DNA of 64,000 nucleotides, taken from contig NZ_VTXD01000015.1 in assembly GCF_013114625.1 (NCBI RefSeq), positions 1 through 64,000 on the forward strand. The letters are read 5' to 3'. The stretch is from Vibrio sp. 99-70-13A1. Its GTDB lineage: Bacteria; Pseudomonadota; Gammaproteobacteria; Enterobacterales; Vibrionaceae. Positions 16,857 to 26,977 of this stretch are shown in pieces. The position numbers and the translations under genes are program-made. The notes below the pieces were generated by a model. It saw only the letters and a list, made by a program, of their open reading frames with translations. It made no database searches and was not told where the DNA came from. Position 1 is the first letter of the stretch. Each line of letters opens with the position of its first letter.

Positions 16857-17246
16857 TTAAGTCAACATCACTATACCGTGCATTAATACCACGCTAGAGG
16901 TTAATCTGGTTCGCATGTCAAAATAGCCGTCTGGACCTTCACTTTGGTTCTCTTCTCTCATTGACCTTTCCGCTCGCCAAACCGCAATGTAGCCTAAGAT
17001 CAGAATCAGAGCTTTGTTACTAGATTGGTTTTCGAAGTTCTCAATTCCATTGCCCCACAAGATGCCAGACAAAAAGCTCAATATAACAACGCTATAGATG
17101 ATGAATAGCGTTTCGCCGCTCAAGCTAAAGAGTTGGCTGTCGGTGAGCGATAACAATAGACCGAATAAAAAGGGGATTAAACCCATATAACCGAGCTTGA
17201 CCATGGTGTTGCGTGTTTGAGTTTTCTCAATGAACCCTGACCTCAT
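16857..17246 (-). CDS. DUF3429-like small membrane protein
   Basis: This 129-residue inner-membrane protein has at least three membrane segments (LGYMGLIPFLFGLLLSL, TLFIIYSVVILSFLSGILWG and ALILILGYIAVW). LGYMGLIPF and SGILWG fit the DUF3429 pattern; the part after the third segment is shorter than usual, so an internal deletion is possible. I chose the ATG at 17246, whose ATGA overlaps the glutathione peroxidase stop, over the track-length start at 17357 that would lie deep in that gene. Function unknown; coupling suggests co-expression with the peroxidase. Confidence 0.65.
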   Translation of the reverse strand: MRSGFIEKTQTRNTMVKLGYMGLIPFLFGLLLSLTDSQLFSLSGETLFIIYSVVILSFLSGILWGNGIENFENQSSNKALILILGYIAVWRAERSMREENQSEGPDGYFDMRTRLTSSVVLMHGIVMLT

Positions 17247-17788
17247 AACTGCTGCTCTATAGCATTTTTGAGGGTAGTACTGGTTGGCGATGTAGAACTC
17301 GGGAAGGTTGCTATCACTTTGCCTTCTTTGCTGACTAAGAACTTGTAGAAATTCCATTTCGGTTTAATACCAGCTTGTTGTTGGATCTCGGCAAAGACTG
17401 GGTTTGCGTCTGTTCCAGAGAGTGATGCACGCGCCATCATCGGAAAGGTCACGCCATAATCTAGGTAGCAGACTTTAGCAGATTGCTCCTCGCTTCCTCT
17501 GTCTTGGCGAAAATCATTACTTGGGAAACCAACAACCGTGAATCCTTTATTTTTGTACGTTTGGTGAAGCTGCTCAAGTTGCTTGAACTGAGAAGTGAAA
17601 CCGCACTGACTTGCCGTATTTACAATCAATAACGTTTTACCTTGAAATTCTTCACACAGTTCAATCTCTTCGTTTGAATTTAACAGCCTTTGTTTGCCGT
17701 TAAGTATCTCAGGGCAGCTTGCTGAAAAAGCGAATGGACTTGTTAGGCTCGCGATTAGGGCGGTGGAGCACAGCAGCGAATATTTCAT
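17243..17788 (-). CDS. Glutathione peroxidase, periplasmic
   Basis: It would reduce peroxides using glutathione or thioredoxin. The first ~23 residues form a signal peptide (MKYSLLCSTALIASLTSPFAFS), so the enzyme should act in the periplasm. The active-site segment NTASQCGFTSQ carries Cys62 in place of selenocysteine. Further family blocks are GFPSNDFRQDRGSEEQ, VTFPMMARASLSG and the WNFYKFLVSKEG tryptophan motif. The length (181) is usual for an exported form. The stop overlaps the next gene by 4 bp. Confidence 0.9.
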   Translation of the reverse strand: MKYSLLCSTALIASLTSPFAFSASCPEILNGKQRLLNSNEEIELCEEFQGKTLLIVNTASQCGFTSQFKQLEQLHQTYKNKGFTVVGFPSNDFRQDRGSEEQSAKVCYLDYGVTFPMMARASLSGTDANPVFAEIQQQAGIKPKWNFYKFLVSKEGKVIATFPSSTSPTSTTLKNAIEQQL

Positions 17789-18138
17789 AGGTCTGACTCA
17801 TTTTAGTTGGCGTATTTATTGTTACGGTTGATCGACTTAAAATGATCACGTTAAAGACCGTAATCGCTTAAGAATTTGTCATCAGTGAGCAAGTAGGGAG
17901 CCACTAAGAGCCTTTGGACTTTACATATCTATAGTTATTCATGATTAGTTAAAGGAATTAAAATTTAACTAATTTTTCCAGAGCATAAGGAAAAAAGGTC
18001 GTAGCACAATATTCATACGAACAATTCACACCTTAAGTGTTTAAATTAATATGCTCTCGTCATGCGATTTAAGTCACGTTTATCAGTGTTTTTTCTAGGT
18101 ATTGTCTACTCTTTTCAAATGTTTAATTAGAGGCTGAT
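17789..18138. other. Divergent promoter region, no gene seen
   Basis: It separates the peroxidase (minus) and nucleoside hydrolase (plus) genes and must contain both promoters. I see AT-rich stretches around 17940-18060 but no operator I would name. Confidence 0.4.
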
Positions 18139-19107
18139 ATGGCAAAGAAAATCATCCTAGATACAGATCCGGGTATCGATGATGCAATGGCAATCCTATT
18201 TGCAGAAGCGCATCCAGATATTGAGCTGATGGGGATCACCACTGTTTATGGTAATGCGACGATAGACAACGGGACTCAAAATGCCCTTTATCTGAAGCAG
18301 AAATTTGGAATGAAGACGCTGGTGGCTAAGGGAACGGATAAGCCCTTAATAAGAGATCCCGTTGGAGCCACGGTTGTGGTGCATGGCGAGGCTGGATTTG
18401 GGGATGTGAAAGCGCCAAGTTCATTAGATGTTACAGCTATTGATAAGCCGGCTTATCAGTTCATTATCGACAGTGTTCGAGCTGAGCCGGGAGAGATTAC
18501 TCTTGTGGCGGTTGGTCCTCTTACTAATCTGGCACTCGCACTTGAAGCTGCTCCTGATATCGTTGACTTGGTAAAAGAGGTGGTTGTTATGGGTGGCGCG
18601 TTCGGCGAAAACGACCACAGAGGGAACGTGACACCATTTGCAGAAGCGAATATTCATGATGACCCTCATGCTGCCGATAAGGTGTTTACGGCATCATGGC
18701 CAGTAGTCATTATAGGGCTCGATGTGACGGAGGAGAGCTTTTTTACCAGTCAATACCTTGATGAGTTGCGAGATGATGCTGGAGAAGTCGGGCAGTTTAT
18801 TTGGGATGTTAGCCGTTACTACTTAAAGTTTTATTCTGAAAAAGTAGGAATGGAGGGTTGTCATGTTCATGACCCATCAGCGATTGCTTATGTTATCCAA
18901 CCATCTCTTTTTACAAGTCGTAGTGGTCCTGTCAGGGTAGTCACAGATGGACCAGCGGAAGGGATGACTATTCAGAAAGCTGATCAACGTAACTATATGA
19001 ATGATGAGTGGGGCTTATTTCCGGCACAACGGGTTGGTGTTCAAGTAGATAGCGCTACTCTACTCTCACTCTACAGAGAGACATTAATACACTATTCACA
19101 GCAGTAA
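18139..19107 (+). CDS. Inosine-uridine-type nucleoside hydrolase
   Basis: It would hydrolyse ribonucleosides to base and ribose in the cytoplasm (salvage). The calcium-binding signature DTDPGIDDAMA is at residues 8-18, followed by GITTVYGNATIDNGTQNAL. The second conserved region is VVMGGAFGENDHRGNVTPFAEANIHDDPHAA, and a catalytic histidine motif VHDPSAIAYV lies near residue 245. The length of 322 is normal. AGAGG precedes the ATG. Substrate class (purine or pyrimidine) cannot be decided, so no rih symbol is given. It is monocistronic. Confidence 0.92.
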   Translation: MAKKIILDTDPGIDDAMAILFAEAHPDIELMGITTVYGNATIDNGTQNALYLKQKFGMKTLVAKGTDKPLIRDPVGATVVVHGEAGFGDVKAPSSLDVTAIDKPAYQFIIDSVRAEPGEITLVAVGPLTNLALALEAAPDIVDLVKEVVVMGGAFGENDHRGNVTPFAEANIHDDPHAADKVFTASWPVVIIGLDVTEESFFTSQYLDELRDDAGEVGQFIWDVSRYYLKFYSEKVGMEGCHVHDPSAIAYVIQPSLFTSRSGPVRVVTDGPAEGMTIQKADQRNYMNDEWGLFPAQRVGVQVDSATLLSLYRETLIHYSQQ

Positions 19108-19626
19108 TAGTTGGCTCTGTCGTACATGTTGTGAAATGCGCGGCAGGCTCTTCCTCTAGATACAATGCGTAGAAACGCTCAAAGGCAATGTCAGCTTCAT
19201 CTGCTCCAATTTAAACTGATCTGCACTATCAATACAAAACACCGAGCTAAGTGTTTTTCCATACTAAAAAGTAACTTCATTTACTAAATTTGCTAGCTCA
19301 TTCCTGTCCGTAATGCGCCGGCTCTGTTTGCTTTACGTCCATTCGCTTATCGCTTCTTTATCAATCCAAAAGTCAGAGAACCACGATTAATGAGTGGTTG
19401 ATTGTATTGTTTCCAGTTGGTTGATTTATACTAGGCTTAGGAATAAGGGGTAACGAATGTTGCTGTTCAGATCGTAAGTTGTAGATTTAGTTCCATTGAA
19501 TTACGCAGCAAATCCTGTCAATAGTATAAAAATATAGTCAAATAACTTACCTGAGTTGACATATAGATTACAAACCCATTGAAAATTACTCTAAGATTCG
19601 CACATTAATCAAAGCCGAGATATTCC
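19108..19626. other. Long intergenic region before vxrA
   Basis: No intact gene. The minus strand of 19109-19212 reads as coding-like for about 30 codons (ADIAFERFYALYLEEEPA) but is preceded by an in-frame stop, perhaps a decayed gene end. A TTGACA at 19556-19561 could be the -35 element of the vxr promoter, but I cannot place a good -10. Confidence 0.4.
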
Positions 19627-21033
19627 ATGGTGTGGCGTAATTATATTTTAATTCTTGCTAGTCTTTTTTCCCACTTTGTTCATGGACAAAACATACAAAA
19701 TCAATGGCAAGATCTATACCAAAAAACATGGCAGAAAGCGGGTTATACACTGACGCAAAATGAGCTTAGCCAATACCCAACTGCATTGCTAAAAAGTAGT
19801 GCAGTGTATCCAAATTTTGAGCAGGTTGGTTGGGAGGATCTACGTCTTATCAATCATGTTGCCATTAGTTGCCAATTTGCTTTATCGGACAAACCTGTTG
19901 TACAACAAGCCCTTGAGTTTGAACTCTCGATCTGTAATCAAGAAATACTGTCTGTTGATTGGTTTAATGCCAATAAACACCACCATCCAGCAGGCGGCAG
20001 TTTCGCCGATCGTTATTTAGAATCACACTATATTTCTAATACTGACTTACCTACTGAGTTATTGAAATTCACGACTCTTTCCAACCCTTTGCATCCTTTA
20101 CACAGCCAACTAGTAATGTTGTCTGTATCAGGGCGTGATGCACTCCTCAATGGCTACCGAGCATGGTTGGAGGCGGAGACTTTATGGCTAGCAGGTGAAA
20201 CCGGTTGGAAAGCAGTGCCAGCGACCATCTGGCAATCATTGGCAAACCAAGCCAATCTAACGTTGAACGGGGAAAGTTGTACCTTAGGTTACAGCAATTT
20301 ATGTATCAGTGAAAAATCACCATCAACAATATCGCTGCAAATGATATTGCTGATCGTCACTCTACTTTTCGCATGCTTTCTTACCCGTTTGGCATTGTTG
20401 AAACACAAGCAGCGCCGTGAGAGACGTTTTATTTTACAACTGTTAACCCATGAATTACGTACACCTATTACGAGTTTGGGCTTAACTGTCGATATGTTTC
20501 GCCACAACTTTGATAACTTGGATGAAAGCTCTCAAGATATATTTTGGCGTTTAGTGTCTGATTACCAACGACTGGCACAGTTGACTGAAAACAGTAAAAC
20601 CTACTTAAGTGCCTCAAAAAAAGAAGGGCTGATGTGCCAACGCGCCTCAATTGCAGGTTGGCTGGATTACCACTGCGAAAAAAATCAGGTCACGTATTAT
20701 TTGAATCAAGATGAGCAACTTTATCTTCCTTATTATTGGCTCGCTATCTGTCTGGAAAATTTAATTAAGAATGCCAAACAGCATGGTGCAGGAGAAGTGA
20801 TGGTTAAGGCTACAGTGTCGACAAACCTGAGTATTGAGGTAAGCGATCATGGGAAGTTTCCTTCACGGTGGCAGAGGTTACTTCAACACAAGCGAAGTGA
20901 TTCAAACAATATGGGTATTGGCTTAGAAATAGTCGCACATCTCATCAAAATCATGAATGGAAAAATTATCATTCTTCACAACCCGACTCGCTGTATTTTG
21001 GAGCTGCCTTATGAGCACAATTCTGCTGATTGA
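19627..21033 (+). CDS. vxrA: VxrA-like sensor histidine kinase (cell-wall stress)
   Basis: This inner-membrane kinase senses envelope damage and phosphorylates the partner encoded next. Residues 1-20 are a signal or first membrane segment, ~21-234 a periplasmic sensor domain with paired cysteines (C82/C103 and C218/C226), and ~236-258 a membrane segment. The kinase core has the H-box LLTHELRTPITS with His275, the N-box LENLIKNAKQHG and the glycine motif NNMGIGLEI. The VxrA call rests on the architecture together with the linked regulator and the two secreted proteins, as in the Vibrio vxrABCDE locus controlling wall homeostasis, type VI secretion and biofilm. The stop overlaps vxrB by 23 bp. 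Confidence 0.78.
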   Translation: MVWRNYILILASLFSHFVHGQNIQNQWQDLYQKTWQKAGYTLTQNELSQYPTALLKSSAVYPNFEQVGWEDLRLINHVAISCQFALSDKPVVQQALEFELSICNQEILSVDWFNANKHHHPAGGSFADRYLESHYISNTDLPTELLKFTTLSNPLHPLHSQLVMLSVSGRDALLNGYRAWLEAETLWLAGETGWKAVPATIWQSLANQANLTLNGESCTLGYSNLCISEKSPSTISLQMILLIVTLLFACFLTRLALLKHKQRRERRFILQLLTHELRTPITSLGLTVDMFRHNFDNLDESSQDIFWRLVSDYQRLAQLTENSKTYLSASKKEGLMCQRASIAGWLDYHCEKNQVTYYLNQDEQLYLPYYWLAICLENLIKNAKQHGAGEVMVKATVSTNLSIEVSDHGKFPSRWQRLLQHKRSDSNNMGIGLEIVAHLIKIMNGKIIILHNPTRCILELPYEHNSAD

Positions 21034-21661
21034 AGATGATCAACTGCTCGGTCAAGGATTGGTGAGCTTTTTCAGTTCACATCAATTTAATTGCATCTGG
21101 GCGACCAATGCCGAGCAAGCCACTCAACTTTGGTATAAAGCCGATTTGGTGATCTTAGATCGACAATTAGTCGATGGCGATAGCTTGCAGCATTTATCAC
21201 AGTGGTTGCTGTTAAAAGCCGTTCCCGTCATCGTGTTAACGGCAAAAATAGAGGTTGAACAACGTATTGAAGGCTTAATGGCTGGCGCAAAAGATTACGT
21301 CACAAAACCATTTTCAAGTGAAGAGTTGCTCGCCAGAGTTCACTCGCAGCTGCGCCCGATTGGCTCCAGTATCATGACTTACGCTGATATAGATATCGAT
21401 TTGGGACAGCGAGTTGCACGCCTAAATCAGCGAGAGATTGCGCTCAAACCAAAGGAGTTCCAACTTTTGCTGTTACTGATACAAAATCAGGGGCGAGTTT
21501 TCCATCGGGATGAGCTTTTGAACAAAATCTGGGGCTATGAAGCGTTCCCCAGTACTCGAACCGTTGATAATCACATACTGCATTTACGACAAAAACTTCC
21601 TAGCCTCAATATCCAAACGCATCGTGGGGTTGGTTATAGATTGATTGAGACGCAAACATGA
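21011..21661 (+). CDS. vxrB: VxrB-like OmpR-family response regulator
   Basis: An N-terminal receiver (acidic E8/D9/D10, phospho-acceptor D50 in LVILDRQL, LTAKIE with the conserved Thr/Lys positions) is joined to a C-terminal winged-helix DNA-binding domain (residues ~120-215, with PKEFQLLLLLIQNQGRVFHR and the recognition region TRTVDNHILHLRQKL). I chose ATG 21011, which begins directly with the first receiver strand, though earlier in-frame starts exist inside vxrA. It should be phosphorylated by the overlapping kinase and activate the operon and wall-maintenance genes. Confidence 0.8.
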   Translation: MSTILLIEDDQLLGQGLVSFFSSHQFNCIWATNAEQATQLWYKADLVILDRQLVDGDSLQHLSQWLLLKAVPVIVLTAKIEVEQRIEGLMAGAKDYVTKPFSSEELLARVHSQLRPIGSSIMTYADIDIDLGQRVARLNQREIALKPKEFQLLLLLIQNQGRVFHRDELLNKIWGYEAFPSTRTVDNHILHLRQKLPSLNIQTHRGVGYRLIETQT

Positions 21662-22467
21662 ACAGAAGAATACTCCTCGGTATAACAAGTTTGGCATTGC
21701 CTATATCAGGGCATGCGGCTCTGTTTACCAACTCACCGTTGCAACATGCTTACCAAGCAACGCTTAGCAACCAGCCTCAACTTGCTTGGCAAGAACTTAC
21801 CTTAGCGTTAAATCAGCACCGCATCGATAGCCGCTACTGGTTACCAATCAAAAATGAACTACTGGCGCAAACAGACTGTGGCAGCAAATTAACTTCGACA
21901 CGGATAATGGATACTCAATTCCACCTTAGCCTAATTAAACGTTCAGGGCTTGCCTCCCAAGGTTATCAATTCAGACTAGCGACTGAAAATAACAACCAAC
22001 CTCAACGTGTGGTCCTCACGTCACCTGAGGGCAATGTTTTGCTGTTAGATGATTTTATTGCTCATAACGGCTATCAAGAGATCGAAAGCGCTGAATTGTT
22101 ACAAAAACCAGCCCAAGGTCTTTTTACACTCGTCGTTGGTGAAAATAAAACGTCACTTTTACTCGCGTTTCCTAACAATGCTTCTTGGCTGATGTTACTC
22201 AACCAATCTAACCAAACACTGGTACAGGTAACTCTACCAAAGCATGTTTCATCGTGTCCTCAAGCGGTCGCTAGTTGGCAGTGGTTTGACAAAAACTACA
22301 ATCTTATTGATGGCAAAATCCCTTTTAACCGAAGTCTAGAATCATTACCTGATGATGCTAAAGTGAAAACAGAAGCTAAATTTCTTAGTGCCAGTGTTGA
22401 ACTTGTTGAATATCAACAAGGTATTCGTATCGAGTACATTCAACGGTTGGCAATACCCTATCAATAA
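21658..22467 (+). CDS. vxrC: VxrC-like secreted protein of the vxr operon
   Basis: This 269-residue protein starts with a short signal peptide (MNRRILLGITSLALPISGHAA) and should be periplasmic. The remainder has no domain I can name; a cysteine pair (near residues 74 and 197) could form a disulfide. It overlaps vxrB by 4 bp (ATGA), so it is translated with the two-component genes. In the Vibrio vxr locus the third gene encodes a hypothetical exported protein of this size. A role in sensing or buffering the wall signal is inference. Confidence 0.68.
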   Translation: MNRRILLGITSLALPISGHAALFTNSPLQHAYQATLSNQPQLAWQELTLALNQHRIDSRYWLPIKNELLAQTDCGSKLTSTRIMDTQFHLSLIKRSGLASQGYQFRLATENNNQPQRVVLTSPEGNVLLLDDFIAHNGYQEIESAELLQKPAQGLFTLVVGENKTSLLLAFPNNASWLMLLNQSNQTLVQVTLPKHVSSCPQAVASWQWFDKNYNLIDGKIPFNRSLESLPDDAKVKTEAKFLSASVELVEYQQGIRIEYIQRLAIPYQ

Positions 22468-22542
22468 AATAGAGACATATAGGTGACAAGCTATTGATAA
22501 AACTTCGTTTAAATAACGCTATCGTTTTATTGGAGTTATACC

Positions 22543-24807
22543 ATGTCATTGAACAAACTAGCACGTAGTGTGCTGTGCTCTTTACCTCTTCTTATTGCTA
22601 CTAGCAGCAGTTACGCGAACCCAATTCAACTAAAAAATGGCAACGACTCGGTGTTTGTCTCGCCACAAACATTAGCCATTGAATGGAATACACTATCAAT
22701 CAATCAGTCGGTGCTGAATGTTGAGAAAAAAACGCCTCAAAATTATCAAATCTTGGCGCAATCCGACAACGAAGCAACTTGGAAAGTACAGCCTTCAGGG
22801 CTTCACATTTCTGCCTCTTTGATTGATGGCAAGCTCTCACTTTCACTGTCATTACCAAGCAAACATCTTGTTCCTAGACAACACCCTATTGATGTGCAGT
22901 GGTTTAACCTCGATCAAAGTAAAAGCCAGACGCTCTATTTACCTTTTAGTGAAGGGATGCGAGTGCCACTTGGCAATTCAACATGGGCACGCTTTCTTAT
23001 CGATAATTATTCAGGTGCCAATACCACTCAAGATTTGAAAATGCCGTTTTGGACCGTTGAACAAGGTGGTCGCTTTATCAATTATCTCCTGACCACGCCT
23101 ACAAATAATGCGCTAACGTTTAATTCAGTCGACGGTCAGATCGATATGTTAGCATCTCATCAGTTCACCCAACTCAGCGCTGAGGAGTCATTCAATCTGG
23201 AGGTTACTCTTGGTGACAGCCCTCTCAGTGGTGCGCTCAATTATCGACAATATCGTCAGAAAATAGGTCAAGCCGATCCACTTAGCAATAAACTCAGCCG
23301 CAATCCGGATCTGAAAAAATTGATTGGGGCGAGTCACGTCTATCTGTTTGGTAAAGATCCTCTTAGCATCAGTGATGTCAAAGATTGGTTGGGATTAAAG
23401 GACTGGTATCTAGAGAAATCTGATCTAACTATATCCAATAATGTAAAACGAGAATTACTCGGCTTTGATAAGCAACAAGGTTGGTTCAGTCAATACCACA
23501 AACAATTACTTTTGGATTCGATTAGTGACTCTCTAACTAACAAGTTTAATGTGAGTTACCCCACGATGACCAATAATGCTATTGGTGAGCAATACCATGC
23601 CGCTCAGTCTATTTCGGCTTGGCTAGAGCGACACGCTGGTAACTATTTGATTCAACCGAACCGATGGGGGCAAGCACTCTCAAGCGATATGCTCAATAGC
23701 TTAAAAAAAGCAGGATTAAGTCAACTTTGGTTAGGTTTTGATAACTGGATGCCAAGTTTTTATCACCCAGAAATCACGCAACAAGCCAAGCAACAAGGTT
23801 ACTTAGTTGGAGTTTATGACTCTTACAATACTGCACTCATTAAAGGAAGCAACGATGGTTGGCTAACCGCGAATCTTCCTGAAGAAATGCGCTTAGGCTG
23901 CGCTATTGAGCTTGCTAACGGTGAACAAAAATCAGGGTTTCGAGGTAATGGCTTCTACTTAAACCCAAATTGTCACTTTGATTACGTCAAACAAAGAATG
24001 CTTGATATTGTACGCTACGGGCAATTTAACAGCATTTTTCTCGATGTTGATGCAACTGGAATGGCTCGCGAAGATTATCGCGATAGCACGAGTCAATCAG
24101 CTATGTTAACGGCATTTAATCGCAGATTAGATTGGCTTGCTGAGCAACAAGGTATTGTACTGGGTTCAGAAGATGGCAATAGCCTAACCAGTAAGGGCAT
24201 GGCGTTTGCCCATGGTTTAGAAACCGTGGGGTTTGGTTGGGTTGATAATGATATGACCAAGAATAAACAATCGAAATATTATTTGGGTCGTTGGTATCCA
24301 GATCATAAACCCGAATACTTTTTTAAATCAGCTGAGGTTAAAGAGCCATATCGCACATTGCTGTTTGCACCGCAGTATCGCATTCCGCTCTATCAAACGG
24401 TTTTTCATGATGAGATTATCAATACACATCACTGGCACAGCGATAGCTTGAAATTTAGTAATGTAAAAATCGAACGAGACTTGATTGCAATGCTCTACAA
24501 CACGCCTGCAATGGTTCACTTGACTCGCGATGAAGCTCTCTCAGCAAGCAGTAACCGCATTGCTCAGCTAAAGCACTATCAAGATGGGTTCGCCCCTATT
24601 CATCAACAGCTTTGGAACCAAGCTTTGACCAACCATTCGTGGTTAGATAAAAATGGTGACGTTCAGCAAACAACTTTTGCTGATGGTAGTACGATCACTG
24701 CTAACTTCCTGTCCGTTCCATTTCAATATAACGGAACGTTAATTGATGCTTATTCAATTCTAGCCAAATTGGGTAATGGCGATATTATTAAGTGGCAAAG
24801 TCGATAA
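22543..24807 (+). CDS. vxrD: VxrD-like secreted glycoside hydrolase-like protein
   Basis: This 754-residue protein has a signal peptide (MSLNKLARSVLCSLPLLIATSSSYA) and should be exported. The first ~260 residues are beta-rich, like the N-terminal domain of large glycosidases. The centre resembles a TIM barrel, with segments LSQLWLGFDNWMPSF, YLVGVYDSYNT, NSIFLDVDATGMARED and GIVLGSEDGNS; acidic residues at the strand ends (DVD, SEDG) are candidate catalysts. A small beta domain closes the protein. Its substrate is unknown; the wall-stress operon points to an envelope polysaccharide. It lies 75 bp after vxrC. Confidence 0.7.
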   Translation: MSLNKLARSVLCSLPLLIATSSSYANPIQLKNGNDSVFVSPQTLAIEWNTLSINQSVLNVEKKTPQNYQILAQSDNEATWKVQPSGLHISASLIDGKLSLSLSLPSKHLVPRQHPIDVQWFNLDQSKSQTLYLPFSEGMRVPLGNSTWARFLIDNYSGANTTQDLKMPFWTVEQGGRFINYLLTTPTNNALTFNSVDGQIDMLASHQFTQLSAEESFNLEVTLGDSPLSGALNYRQYRQKIGQADPLSNKLSRNPDLKKLIGASHVYLFGKDPLSISDVKDWLGLKDWYLEKSDLTISNNVKRELLGFDKQQGWFSQYHKQLLLDSISDSLTNKFNVSYPTMTNNAIGEQYHAAQSISAWLERHAGNYLIQPNRWGQALSSDMLNSLKKAGLSQLWLGFDNWMPSFYHPEITQQAKQQGYLVGVYDSYNTALIKGSNDGWLTANLPEEMRLGCAIELANGEQKSGFRGNGFYLNPNCHFDYVKQRMLDIVRYGQFNSIFLDVDATGMAREDYRDSTSQSAMLTAFNRRLDWLAEQQGIVLGSEDGNSLTSKGMAFAHGLETVGFGWVDNDMTKNKQSKYYLGRWYPDHKPEYFFKSAEVKEPYRTLLFAPQYRIPLYQTVFHDEIINTHHWHSDSLKFSNVKIERDLIAMLYNTPAMVHLTRDEALSASSNRIAQLKHYQDGFAPIHQQLWNQALTNHSWLDKNGDVQQTTFADGSTITANFLSVPFQYNGTLIDAYSILAKLGNGDIIKWQSR

Positions 24808-24812
24808 TCATT

Positions 24813-24868
24813 GTGACTAAGTGACTAAGTGACTAAGTGACTAAGTGGCTAAGTGGCTAAGTGAGTGA
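24813..24868. repeat. 8-bp tandem repeat array
   Basis: Seven consecutive units: GTGACTAA four times, GTGGCTAA twice and GTGAGTGA once. It begins 5 bases after the vxrD stop. Its length is expected to vary between strains by slippage. Confidence 0.95.
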
Positions 24869-25366
24869 GCGTTGGTGTCATTTCCTATAGTTGAGATAAT
24901 CCATTGTTCACTTATTTGCTAAAGGCTCTGGCACATCTCTGTCTAAAACAGTCCCCAGACTATAAAACTATTTCGAGCTGAATTACTCAGAGCCAATAAT
25001 AGAGCACTTCCATCAATACTTATCGCTGGTGGTTAAGCTTTCTAACTTCTAACTTCTAACTTCTAACTTCTAACTTCTAATTACATTCCAGCGTGTTCCT
25101 CTTTCCCGTATTTTAACTGCGTGAAAATAGTTTATGCTGAGGAAATAAATACGAGTAGCTGCTATGCAGGGTAGTATTCAATGTTTATAAAAGGTGGCTT
25201 AGCTGGATATGTTGATTCTTTGGCGTAAGCTGTTTTTGACGGTATCATTGATTTACAAAAGAGGTACAAAATAGCTAAAGAAAAGCTCCGAGAAGCTATA
25301 CAATGCTTGAGCTGTGATCTCGCAGCATAGAATACTCATTCACAGAAAACCTTAAAGCAGCCACAT
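24869..25366. other. Intergenic region, no gene seen
   Basis: It contains the 7-bp repeat listed below and no supported gene. In the known Vibrio locus a small fifth gene (vxrE) may follow vxrD; I cannot identify one here. Confidence 0.45.
25040..25081. repeat. 7-bp tandem repeat array
   Basis: Five perfect copies of TTCTAAC followed by TTCTAAT. It lies 170 bases after the 8-bp array in the same gap, so this intergenic region hosts two independent microsatellites. Confidence 0.95.
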
Positions 25367-25861
25367 ATGTCTAAAGATTTCGATTTCACTACAGAATACA
25401 CCCTCGACAAGCCCTTTTTTGCAGAGTGCTATGATCAAACTAGCCTCCCTGCTAAATTTCCAAAAGCCTATTTAAAAGGAATACTCTTTCTTTTTTTTGG
25501 TGTGGTCTTATTAGAATTTGAGCTATTACCCAGCGCTTACGTTGGTTGGTTCTTTATTGTTTTGAGTGTTATTGAAGCGTTCAGTGTTTATTGCAAGAGA
25601 ACATGGTGGATATGGCGACAAACGGTCAGTTCGGGCGCAGGTAGCAAGGTGGTATTTAAACTTGGGTCTAGCGGTGTGAGTTATAAAAATGGTAAGAATA
25701 ATCGTAGCATCACCTGGAATGAAATTGACCAACTTCAACAAACCGATTTAGGTTTTATTCTTCATATGGGTAAGCAGCGCCAATATGTCAGTAAGTCTTG
25801 CTTAAATGATGAAGCGATCGTGTTCATTGTAGAACAGCACGCAGCCTCGAAAACGAATTAG
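25367..25861 (+). CDS. YcxB-like membrane protein
   Basis: This 164-residue protein has two adjacent membrane segments (residues ~34-50, KGILFLFFGVVLLEF, and ~58-72, YVGWFFIVLSVIEAF) followed by a soluble PH-like beta domain with SSGVSYKNGKNNRSITWNEIDQLQQTDLGFILHM. This layout matches YcxB-like proteins, whose function is not known. It is monocistronic, ends before a good terminator and faces the nrd operon tail to tail. Confidence 0.65.
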   Translation: MSKDFDFTTEYTLDKPFFAECYDQTSLPAKFPKAYLKGILFLFFGVVLLEFELLPSAYVGWFFIVLSVIEAFSVYCKRTWWIWRQTVSSGAGSKVVFKLGSSGVSYKNGKNNRSITWNEIDQLQQTDLGFILHMGKQRQYVSKSCLNDEAIVFIVEQHAASKTN

Positions 25862-25947
25862 TGTTCATGTGCGAAAAGTTCATGTAATAAAACGAGAACG
25901 CTTAGGTCTTTAATTTTACCTTTGATAAGCGTTTCGGCTTTTATGGA

Positions 25948-25980
25948 ATGAGAAGCATGTTTATATGCTTCTCATTTTTT
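25948..25980 (+). terminator. Rho-independent terminator
   Basis: An 11-bp perfect stem (ATGAGAAGCAT / ATGCTTCTCAT) with a 6-base loop is followed by six T residues. It lies 87 bases after the YcxB-like gene and directly before the convergent end of nrdF. Confidence 0.9.
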
Positions 25981-25984
25981 GTTT

Positions 25985-26974
<990 letters not shown>

Positions 26975-26977
26975 TTA

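Noticed and set aside
19109-19212. Coding-like minus-strand stretch (~30 codons)
   Set aside because: No start codon or complete domain, and an in-frame stop precedes it; at most a decayed fragment of an unidentified gene.
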